This document shows, piece by piece, positions 52,315-58,887 of a DNA stretch of 59,668 nucleotides. The notes beneath the pieces were generated by a model that ran no database searches, was not told where the DNA came from, and worked only from the letters and a program-made list of their open reading frames with translations. The stretch is from an uncultured Desulfobacteraceae bacterium (GTDB lineage Bacteria > Desulfobacterota > Desulfobacteria > Desulfobacterales > Desulfobacteraceae). Every line of letters begins with the position of its first letter. The first letter of the stretch is position 1. Location of the stretch: NCBI GenBank assembly GCA_913041495.1, contig CAJWHT010000008.1, positions 1 to 59,668 of the forward strand. Reading direction: 5' to 3'. Position numbers and translations under genes: made by a program.

Positions 52315-53081
52315 AACTGACGGTTTGTGAACTGAGCAACAACTGGATAGACACAGATGAATACAAGGCGCTCCTGGCCCACCTTGACACAGAAAAAAGC
52401 GATTTCCTTCTTCTGCCGGAAATGCCCTTTTCCACCTGGCTTGCCGGCACGAACCATGTGGACAGCGCCCGTTGGAAAGAGGCCGTGGACGCTCACCAGT
52501 CATGGATTGAGCGCCTGGCCGAGTTTAATACCCCCATCATCGCCGGTACCCGTCCGATCCTGAAAAACGGTGTGCCCCACAATGAGGGGTTTATCTGGAC
52601 AAAGGCCACCGGTGCCGTTGGCGTCCATGAAAAGTATTACCTGCCGGATGAAGAAGGGTTCTGGGAAGCCACCTGGTACCGCAGGGGAGACGGGGTCTTT
52701 GAAGTGGGAAAGATCAATGGCATTACATTCGGCTTTCTCATCTGCACCGAAATGTGGTTCAACCACAGGGCCAGGGAATACGGAAAAGCCGGTATGGAGA
52801 TTCTGCTTTGCCCAAGGGCCACGCCGTCCACCTCTTCGTCTTCCTGGCTGGCCGGTGGCCGGGCGGCGGCAAATGTGTCCGGAGCGTTCTGCTTATCCTC
52901 CAACTTCAACGGCCGGAACACACAAGACATGGATTTTGGCGGGACGGCCTGGATTATCGAACCCGAAGAGGGAGAAGTGCTGGGTACAACAAACGTAAAA
53001 GCCCCCGTCCTCACAAAAGAGGTTGACCTTGAAGACGCCGCAGCCGCCAAAGCCACCTATCCCAGATATGTGAAAGAATAG
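52311..53081 (+). CDS. Carbon-nitrogen hydrolase (nitrilase superfamily)
   Basis: The 256-residue protein has the Glu-Lys-Cys triad of the superfamily: E37 (LLPEMPF), K108 (HEKYYLP) and C145 (LICTEMWF). LPDEEGFWEATWY is a conserved active-site wall. Members hydrolyse amides, carbamoyl compounds or omega-amides; this one cannot be assigned to a branch with certainty. It overlaps rnhA by four bases and stands before a histidine-kinase-like gene. Confidence 0.88.
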   Translation: MKLTVCELSNNWIDTDEYKALLAHLDTEKSDFLLLPEMPFSTWLAGTNHVDSARWKEAVDAHQSWIERLAEFNTPIIAGTRPILKNGVPHNEGFIWTKATGAVGVHEKYYLPDEEGFWEATWYRRGDGVFEVGKINGITFGFLICTEMWFNHRAREYGKAGMEILLCPRATPSTSSSSWLAGGRAAANVSGAFCLSSNFNGRNTQDMDFGGTAWIIEPEEGEVLGTTNVKAPVLTKEVDLEDAAAAKATYPRYVKE

Positions 53082-53200
53082 GCAGGCAGGCGTTGCTTCG
53101 GGAGCCTTCCCCCGATCCAACAAGGCGTTGCAAATACATCTAAGGGTTGGTATATTTGACAAACACTCGCTTTGCGGCCACCCCAACGTTTGGCACCCTG

Positions 53201-53932
53201 ATGGACAATTTTTCAGAAAAATATACAAAAGAAGGCTTAAAAAAAGTCATCGACGCCCTGCCTCTGGCCATTTCTGTCATTGATAAAAACAGGGTGGTGG
53301 CTCTGGCCAACAAATCCACCACCCTGTTTGTCAACAAGGACAAAATTCAGCTCATCGGCTTTGTCGGCGGAGAAGCCTTCGGATGCATTCACCATGACGA
53401 TGCCCCGGAAGGCTGCGGTTTCGGACAGGAATGCATGAGGTGCAAACTGCGGCAGACCGTATTGGATACCCTGGAGAATCAGGTCGCCCACCAGATGGTG
53501 GAAACCACGATGGTATTTAAAGATCGCGGAGAACGCCACCTGAGGATCTCCACCCTGCCCATGACCCTGGACCATGACCAGGTGGTATTGCTTTCCATTG
53601 AAGATGTCACCCAAGCCCGGCTTCTTGAGCAAACCCGGCTGGAAAAACAGAAACTGACCGCTGCAGTGGAAACCGCAGGTGCGGTATGCCACGAAATCAA
53701 CCAGCCACTGATGATCATTCTGGGCATGGCTGAAATGCTTCTGGATGATCCGGGAACCGAAGATGAAGGGCGGCTGGCCAATCTTATGCAGATCAAAGAG
53801 CAGGCGGAACGCCTTGGAGAAATCACCCGGAAACTGATGACCCTGACCGAGTACAAAACCAAACCCTACCTTAAAACCGATATCCTGGATATCGACAGTG
53901 CTGCCGGAGAAGACACACCGGTTGACGGCTAA
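53201..53932 (+). CDS. PAS-HisKA protein lacking the kinase ATPase domain
   Basis: The ATG at 53201 (MDNFSEKYTKEGLKKVIDA) is used; TTG starts at 53147 or 53156 are possible and no good ribosome binding site exists. A PAS domain spans residues 10-135, with a Cys-rich loop (GCGFGQECMRCKLRQ). It is followed by a HisKA dimerisation helix with phospho-acceptor His in VCHEINQPLMIILGM. The protein ends about 60 residues later, so the HATPase domain with N and G boxes is absent. It may be a phosphotransfer or dimerisation partner or a gene remnant. Confidence 0.82.
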   Translation: MDNFSEKYTKEGLKKVIDALPLAISVIDKNRVVALANKSTTLFVNKDKIQLIGFVGGEAFGCIHHDDAPEGCGFGQECMRCKLRQTVLDTLENQVAHQMVETTMVFKDRGERHLRISTLPMTLDHDQVVLLSIEDVTQARLLEQTRLEKQKLTAAVETAGAVCHEINQPLMIILGMAEMLLDDPGTEDEGRLANLMQIKEQAERLGEITRKLMTLTEYKTKPYLKTDILDIDSAAGEDTPVDG

Positions 53933-54738
53933 TCGCTTTCTTTCATTTTTTTTGCGGACAGAAATGACACGGCCCCCCTGTCCGTCAGGCCCGTTTTGAT
54001 CATATATGCGTTCCCCTCTATTCCGGCTTGGGAAAAATCAATCCGGCCGTCCCTGGGGGTATATCCCCGCCATGGGGTCGAATGGGGGCGAAACACCGAC
54101 AGCCTTATACAATCATCTGTCTCAAGGATAAAAAAACACTGGATGACACCCCGCCGCCCCCAGACCTTGAATACCAATTTGCCCCTATACTCTCCGGGTT
54201 CAATATCCGACGATGCATACCGCTGGGGATCCAGTCCGTCCGTGACAGCGTCCTTAAAGCGATAGGCTTTGGATGCACATACGATATCATCCTTATTCAA
54301 GGTTGCGTATGTGAAAGACTTTATCTTTATCCCGGACTGCATTAATTTAAAAATCGACCGGCGTTCACAATACCGTATAAAATCTTCAGCATCCGATTTG
54401 GGAAATTTTCGCCGGGCCCGCGGCCTGCCGGATTCGGGACATATCATTTGAGCGCAAAAGGACCGTGCAAGGAAACGTTCACCCGGGGTATTTTTCACTT
54501 TTTGCAGTCTTTTGACGGACACCCCCAGCCGCTGAGCAATATCAGTAAAGGAATAGGCCTCCTCATAGAGGCTCTGAAAGGCCTGTAAAGAAGCCACCGA
54601 TACAGTGATGTCCGGCAAACTCAATCCCGTATCCACTCCGGAAAAAATCTCCGGATGCTCTTCTATGATCTTTAACACCTGGTTCGGCCCGACACCGATG
54701 TCTCGGGCCGCATCTTCGAGAGAACAGCTATCTTGCAT
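53929..54738 (-). CDS. Hypothetical protein with helix-turn-helix-like N-terminus, 269 aa
   Basis: ATG at 54738 follows GGAG; a start five codons earlier is possible. Residues 6-80 contain two helix-turn-helix-like segments (LEDAARDIGVGPNQVLKIIE and FTDIAQRLGVSVKRLQKVKN). The basic region GRPRARRKFPKSDAEDFIRY follows, and the C-terminal half is beta-rich (RGKLVFKVWGRRGVIQCFFI). DNA binding is plausible. No family recognised. It overlaps the end of the converging PAS-HisKA gene by four bases. Confidence 0.65.
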   Translation of the reverse strand: MQDSCSLEDAARDIGVGPNQVLKIIEEHPEIFSGVDTGLSLPDITVSVASLQAFQSLYEEAYSFTDIAQRLGVSVKRLQKVKNTPGERFLARSFCAQMICPESGRPRARRKFPKSDAEDFIRYCERRSIFKLMQSGIKIKSFTYATLNKDDIVCASKAYRFKDAVTDGLDPQRYASSDIEPGEYRGKLVFKVWGRRGVIQCFFILETDDCIRLSVFRPHSTPWRGYTPRDGRIDFSQAGIEGNAYMIKTGLTDRGAVSFLSAKKMKESD

Positions 54739-54797
54739 ACCAACTCCGCACAAACATTAGGGGGATGTCTCAGTCCACTATCTTAAGCAATGAACAA

Positions 54798-54829
54798 AAA
54801 AAGGCCTCAGAAATCTCTGAGGCCTTTTT
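54798..54829. terminator. Bidirectional terminator-like hairpin
   Basis: AAAAAGGCCTCAGA pairs perfectly with TCTGAGGCCTTTTT around a four-base loop. It lies upstream of the hypothetical gene on the minus strand and 29 bases left of the tRNA fragment, so it marks the end of the GC-rich chromosome part. It may be the terminator of the original tRNA-Arg gene. Confidence 0.75.
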
Positions 54830-54857
54830 ATATTAAGCCTGTTGCTTATTGTCTTTA

Positions 54858-54902
54858 TGGCGCGCCCGGCGCGATTCGAACACGCGGCCTACGGATTAGA
54901 AG
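54858..54902 (-). other. Attachment-site remnant: 3' half of tRNA-Arg(UCU)
   Basis: On the minus strand this reads from the anticodon loop CTTCTAA (anticodon TCT, complement at 54898-54900) through the anticodon-stem 3' strand. A T-arm (GCGTG-TTCGAAT-CGCGC) and acceptor strand CGGGCGC follow, then G and CCA at 54858-54860. The 5' half is absent: the sequence upstream shows no D-arm or matching acceptor. A tRNA 3' half starting at the anticodon loop is the common attB core of tyrosine-recombinase elements. The intact tRNA should lie beyond the island. Confidence 0.75.
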
Positions 54903-55016
54903 ACAGATCACCGTGTTTTTCACACAGCCTTAACACACGCCTTTTCCAATAAAAACAGTCTATTATATTTTGGTCAGTCTCATTTTTCTTATGCAAATAT
55001 AGATTATTTCGATCCA

Positions 55017-55039
55017 AAGCGCAAGACTAAGCGCAAGAC
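55017..55039. repeat. Two 11-base direct repeats near the attachment site
   Basis: AAGCGCAAGAC occurs at 55017-55027 and 55029-55039, one base apart (12-base period). It is about 115 bases from the tRNA fragment inside the AT-rich side. Spacing and location resemble arm-type integrase or excisionase sites. No gene was found between 54903 and 55344. Confidence 0.4.
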
Positions 55040-55060
55040 CTGATATGTCCATGTAACCTA

Positions 55061-55106
55061 TGCCAGTTGCGGGAATTGAACCCGTAGCCATTCCTTATTC
55101 ATGCGT
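55061..55106 (-). repeat. tRNA T-arm/acceptor-like sequence B
   Basis: On the minus strand it reads ACGGG-TTCAATT-CCCGC followed by an acceptor-like AACTGGCA, as in a tRNA or tmRNA 3' end; no other tRNA arms are present. The stretch 55070-55106 matches 55547-55583 in 32 of 37 positions, including ATTCATGCGT beyond the T-arm. It is likely an att-like remnant. Confidence 0.5.
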
Positions 55107-55344
55107 TAAATTCTTTTGCCGACATCCTGCTCCCAAAATATCTGGCAGGGTTTGGTCCCCCTTGAACTCCATGTTTTTTCAGTCCCAATTTTAATCATGT
55201 CTATTCAGAATCGTCAGATAAATCAAAAAACCGCACCCAATTTATGAAAAAACAATGTTCAAATCAGGGTTTCCCCGATTGTTTACAATTTAGAATAAGA
55301 TTACTATCAAGACATATAATAATGTCAATAACTGGAGGGTGAAA

Positions 55345-55539
55345 ATGAATATTTACATGGTAGGGGCTTGTGTCGGTCTCGGGTTAGTGATTGGTTCAAT
55401 AGGGTTGCTGTTAAATACCAATCACCTAATGATGTTTGGGCTTGGTCTCGGTCTAATTGTTGGCTGTATTTTTCGTCATATAAAGAAATCCATTGAAGTT
55501 ATCCAGGCGGCTCAAGTAGAAAAAAGTGAAATCAATTAA
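55345..55539 (+). CDS. Small membrane protein with two helices, 64 aa
   Basis: GGAGGG lies five bases before the ATG at 55345. The protein is nearly all hydrophobic up to residue 42 (YMVGACVGLGLVIGSIGLLL, MMFGLGLGLIVGCIFRHI), with glycine-rich helices and a basic then polar C-terminal tail. Two membrane passes are likely. It sits in AT-rich DNA and its stop is directly followed by tRNA-like sequence C. No family recognised. Confidence 0.6.
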   Translation: MNIYMVGACVGLGLVIGSIGLLLNTNHLMMFGLGLGLIVGCIFRHIKKSIEVIQAAQVEKSEIN

Positions 55540-55583
55540 GTGGACTCGGGATTTGAACCCGCATCCTTTCCCTATTCATGCGT
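55535..55583 (-). repeat. tRNA T-arm/acceptor-like sequence C
   Basis: Minus-strand reading gives GCGGG-TTCAAAT-CCCGA and an acceptor-like GTCCACTT. It begins at the stop codon of the 64-residue gene. It matches sequence B (32 of 37) and, on its other side, sequence D (24 of 32 from ATTAAGTG). No complete tRNA is present around it. The 195 bases after it hold no gene. Confidence 0.5.
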
Positions 55584-55779
55584 GTTTTAGAGGTGGGCGC
55601 TAAACAGCTTATAATCTCATCAGTTTCAATTTTTTAAAGGATACTCTTCCTTATTGTATTCTTTTCTGAATCGCGTTAATGTCCAATAAACGCGATCCAT
55701 GGTTTTGCGCCCGACCTCTCTTCATCTGGTCGGATATCATTCAAATACTCAAAAGATACAGCCATCATTCGGAGAATAG

Positions 55780-56283
55780 GTGAACAATTTGGCAAAAACA
55801 TTAGCAACGAAGCCTATTACTATAAAAACTGCCAATGAATTCATTAAAGATTATCATAGACATCACCGTCCAACCATTAGAAATAGTGGGCGCTGGGCTT
55901 TGGCTGCTATTGATCTAAACGGAGAAATGGTTGGTGTCGTGATAGCTGGCAATCCTGTTTCGGCAACTTATATGGATGGCTATACACTTGAGTTAACCAG
56001 ACTCTGTGTGAAAGAGATCGCTCCAAAAGGGACATGTAGTTTTTTGTTAAGTAAATGTTGCTCTATTTGGCGGACTATGGGAGGACAGAGGGTAATCACA
56101 TACACTTTAGCGACTGAATCAGGAGCATCGTTAAAAGGTGCTGGTTGGAAATTATCTGGAACAGTGAAGCCTCATAAAAGATGGACAAATAAAAATAAAG
56201 TTGATGGGCTCGACCGAACCCATTTAGAAATTTATGAGTTAATGAAACATCGCTGGGAAAAAGAATTGAAGGGTGTTGTCTGA
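55780..56283 (+). CDS. XF1762-family-like protein of mobile elements
   Basis: The start is GTG at 55780, with GGAG six bases upstream. The 167-residue protein resembles the XF1762 family found on phages and integrative elements: FIKDYHRHHRPTIRNSGRWA, then YTLELTRLCVKEIAPKGTCS, ITYTLATESGASLKGAGWKL. The fold is thought to be GNAT-like, but no activity is established. It is the first of three closely packed genes (1-base overlap with the next). AT-rich codon use fits recent transfer. Confidence 0.75.
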   Translation: MNNLAKTLATKPITIKTANEFIKDYHRHHRPTIRNSGRWALAAIDLNGEMVGVVIAGNPVSATYMDGYTLELTRLCVKEIAPKGTCSFLLSKCCSIWRTMGGQRVITYTLATESGASLKGAGWKLSGTVKPHKRWTNKNKVDGLDRTHLEIYELMKHRWEKELKGVV

Positions 56284-57293
56284 TGGATACAATATGTGCA
56301 TTTAGTTCTGATAGTCGAGAACTTTATAAAGCTGATATTTATCGTGTTTTAGCCTTGCCTAAAAATCACATCGTGCATTTCCGGTACAAAAAGATATACG
56401 TTGATGACTACCTGTTACAGAATCCTAAAAAATTAAAGAAACAAAGTGTTGCCATTTTTTTTACCCACGGAAATAATTTGGGTACTGATGAGAATACCTT
56501 CCAGCACTTTTCTGTCAGGTGGGCCACCATAACCACCACTGAATTTAGCTTAGAGACAGATGTATTTCATATTTATATGAAGTTGGGTGATTTTTGTAAC
56601 GTCCGAGTTGATTCTGGAAATTCTGATGAAAAGATACCTCCAACTAAATTTTTATCAAAATTAAACTGCACCGAAGTTGGTGAAGGAAATAACTGGCAAT
56701 CAAGAATCTTAGCTATTAAAAACTACTTCCCGAAAATCACCTTTATACACTTGAAAGAGATTCGAAACGGATGGAGAGGTAAATGGATTCATTATCAAAA
56801 TAGTAAAAAATCTTGTTACTACAACCTAACTCACGGCAATAGATACATACTAAAGTTAGCGGTATCGAATCCCGATGCGTCGAATACCAAAATTGAAATA
56901 TCTGACAGTAGCGAAGAGATAACGATTAACTGTATAAATCCACTTGAATCATCAATCCAATTTGATGATCATGATATTTCTATTTCAGTAAAAACATTGC
57001 AAGTTTTTAAGCAAGCATCATTATTAGAATTTAAGCCATCAAAAAAAGAGAGTGATGCCGATGAATACAAAGTTCTTGGAGAGTACTCAACGAACATTGA
57101 ACTAAATTTAAAATTGAGCCTTAAAAGGCCACTAATTTTTGGATTGTTCAGTACAATGGCATTTTGGTCGGTTCTGTTGGCAAGGCCAATGTCAAGTTCT
57201 GTAAATTGGCCATCTGAATCCGTTTTAGTGATTTCAACATTGTTATTTTATTTATCTAGCAGTTCGCTGTTTTTTTGGTTTAACAAGAAATAA
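56283..57293 (+). CDS. Unknown protein with C-terminal membrane hairpin, 336 aa
   Basis: The ATG overlaps the previous stop by one base. Residues 1-275 look soluble and rich in beta-strands (HIVHFRYKKIYVDDYLLQ, QSVAIFFTHGNNLGTDENTF, YYNLTHGNRYILKLAVSN). The last 55 residues form two membrane helices (FGLFSTMAFWSVLLA and VLVISTLLFYLSSSSLFFW) separated by a short loop, with KRPLIF before and FNKK after. The large domain would therefore be anchored to the inner membrane by its C-terminus. No family recognised. It is between the XF1762-like and DUF4365 genes, with a 14-base gap to the latter. Confidence 0.65.
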   Translation: MDTICAFSSDSRELYKADIYRVLALPKNHIVHFRYKKIYVDDYLLQNPKKLKKQSVAIFFTHGNNLGTDENTFQHFSVRWATITTTEFSLETDVFHIYMKLGDFCNVRVDSGNSDEKIPPTKFLSKLNCTEVGEGNNWQSRILAIKNYFPKITFIHLKEIRNGWRGKWIHYQNSKKSCYYNLTHGNRYILKLAVSNPDASNTKIEISDSSEEITINCINPLESSIQFDDHDISISVKTLQVFKQASLLEFKPSKKESDADEYKVLGEYSTNIELNLKLSLKRPLIFGLFSTMAFWSVLLARPMSSSVNWPSESVLVISTLLFYLSSSSLFFWFNKK

Positions 57294-57307
57294 ACAATCG
57301 TATAATC

Positions 57308-58636
57308 ATGAAAAGACCGCGTTCTCATAGAATTGAAGCTGAAAGTCTGAGATTCGTACAAAATGTGTTTGAAAGAGAGCCTTTTTGTTGGCATGCTAGG
57401 GAGGTAGGTGCCAGAGACGATTATGGCCATGATTTAGAGGTAGAACTCGCAGATTTAGATGAACTCACAGGAAAAATTTTTAGGGTTCAAGTTAAAGCAA
57501 CTGATTTTGTAAAAATACGTCAAAAAGATAATGTTATACTCTTTGAAGTATATACTAATCATTTAAAACGTTGGTTTGAAATATCACTTTCTATGCCAAT
57601 GCTGCTTATACTTTATGATTCAAAAAATGAGTGTGCATACTATAAAAACATAGGAAAATGGGTTCAAAAAAAAATATTAAAAATAGGTGGCATTAAGTTT
57701 TTAGAGAAACAAAAATCGTACACAATAACTATAGATCCTGAAGATAATTTAGAAAATTCGTTAAAGAGAATTCAAATTCTTGTTTCTGATCATTTTGAAA
57801 AATTGAAATTTCTGTTTTCTCCATCTATTGATCCGTATTCTTCTCAAAAGCCCAAACTAAAATCGGAGACTACAGCAATAAAAAATAGAACTCGATTTGA
57901 AATTTCCAAAAAAATTACAATTCGTAAAAAACTGGATAGATTGAATATAAGAGATCAAGGTGAACGAGATACAGCAGTAGCTTTTGCGGTTTTAGGTGCA
58001 ATCGAAGTTATGTTACAATGCAAAATGATTTCATTAAGGCTTTCTCCTCAACATTTATATTATAAGTGTAAAACAATAGATAATTATAAAAATATAGATG
58101 GCACCTGGGTAGACTGCGCGTTACAAATTATGAACAACTATGGTGTTTGTTTAGATCAAGATTGGCCATATAATCCAAAACTTAATCCTAAAAATTTGGC
58201 ACAAGGTCCGGAACCTAAAAACCTACCGATCGCGGCTAAAATAACTGGTTATCATGCTTTTAATCCGACAGATATAGATTTTGCACACTATTTGCTCGAC
58301 AGAAATATTCCGCTAATAGCAACAATACCTGCATATAGATCATGGCTGCAATATAATAGTTGGGTTGAAAAAACCGGAGAAATTAACCTTCCCCTGCCAG
58401 CTGACTTGGAGAAAGGTTTATTAGGATACCATGTGATATGTATTGTCGATTATAATAAGGCCGATCAATCTTTTATTTTTAAAAATAGCTGGGGGAAAAA
58501 ATGGGCGGAAAATGGAAGTTACGGCCCGGGAATAGGTCAATTGCCTTGGAGTTATATTGCACAATATGCAACCGAGATTCATTTTATAGAGAACGTTTTC
58601 TTGAATATAAACGTCTCTGATCCAGGGTCACGTTAA
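57308..58636 (+). CDS. DUF4365 nuclease-like domain fused to a papain-like domain lacking the catalytic Cys
   Basis: The 442-residue protein starts with a DUF4365-like domain (about 1-150). RDDYGHDLEVEL carries D42 and E44, and FRVQVKATD carries Q61 and K63, the D-E-QxK pattern of PD-(D/E)xK nucleases. After a basic linker (190-212) comes a C1 (papain) peptidase fold. RDQGERDTAVAFAV (215-228) aligns with the bacterial signature RDQGxRGTCxAFA, but the nucleophile is Ala223. The His (H375 in GYHVICIVDY) and Asn (N393 in FKNSWG) are kept. The fold is probably retained without protease activity. Last gene of the AT-rich three-gene operon. Confidence 0.82.
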   Translation: MKRPRSHRIEAESLRFVQNVFEREPFCWHAREVGARDDYGHDLEVELADLDELTGKIFRVQVKATDFVKIRQKDNVILFEVYTNHLKRWFEISLSMPMLLILYDSKNECAYYKNIGKWVQKKILKIGGIKFLEKQKSYTITIDPEDNLENSLKRIQILVSDHFEKLKFLFSPSIDPYSSQKPKLKSETTAIKNRTRFEISKKITIRKKLDRLNIRDQGERDTAVAFAVLGAIEVMLQCKMISLRLSPQHLYYKCKTIDNYKNIDGTWVDCALQIMNNYGVCLDQDWPYNPKLNPKNLAQGPEPKNLPIAAKITGYHAFNPTDIDFAHYLLDRNIPLIATIPAYRSWLQYNSWVEKTGEINLPLPADLEKGLLGYHVICIVDYNKADQSFIFKNSWGKKWAENGSYGPGIGQLPWSYIAQYATEIHFIENVFLNINVSDPGSR

Positions 58637-58642
58637 TAACAC

Positions 58643-58674
58643 ATTAAGTGAACCTGGGAGTTAAACCAGCTGCC
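58643..58674 (-). repeat. tRNA T-arm/acceptor-like sequence D
   Basis: It starts six bases after the stop of the DUF4365 fusion gene and aligns gap-free with sequence C (24 of 32). On the minus strand CTGG-TTTAACTC-CCAG could form a T-arm-like stem followed by GTTCACTT. It is more decayed than A to C. The remaining gap to the integrase (58675-58887) holds no gene. Confidence 0.4.
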
Positions 58675-58887
58675 GACCATATCCACTAAGGGTTTTCAAT
58701 GTCAGTGATCCACGCCTGATCCATTTCACACGCTTATCCACCTTTCTTATAAGAAACAAATCCATATCCGCAAGCCGCTAATAAACTGATTGTGAATCAG
58801 GTACCAGATATGAAATAAAAGTTCTTTGTTTGCAACCTGCACGGTTGAATGTTGTTTACTGTTGAATTTGAAGAATAGGAGCGGACA

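Noticed and set aside
54858-54960. Complete tRNA-Arg gene
   Set aside because: No D-arm, anticodon 5' strand or matching 5' acceptor strand follows on the minus strand; only the 3' half is present.
55061-58674. Integron-type cassette array with attC sites
   Set aside because: The repeats resemble tRNA T-arms rather than attC; no matching pair of RYYYAAC and GTTRRRY core sites was found, and the recombinase looks XerC-like.
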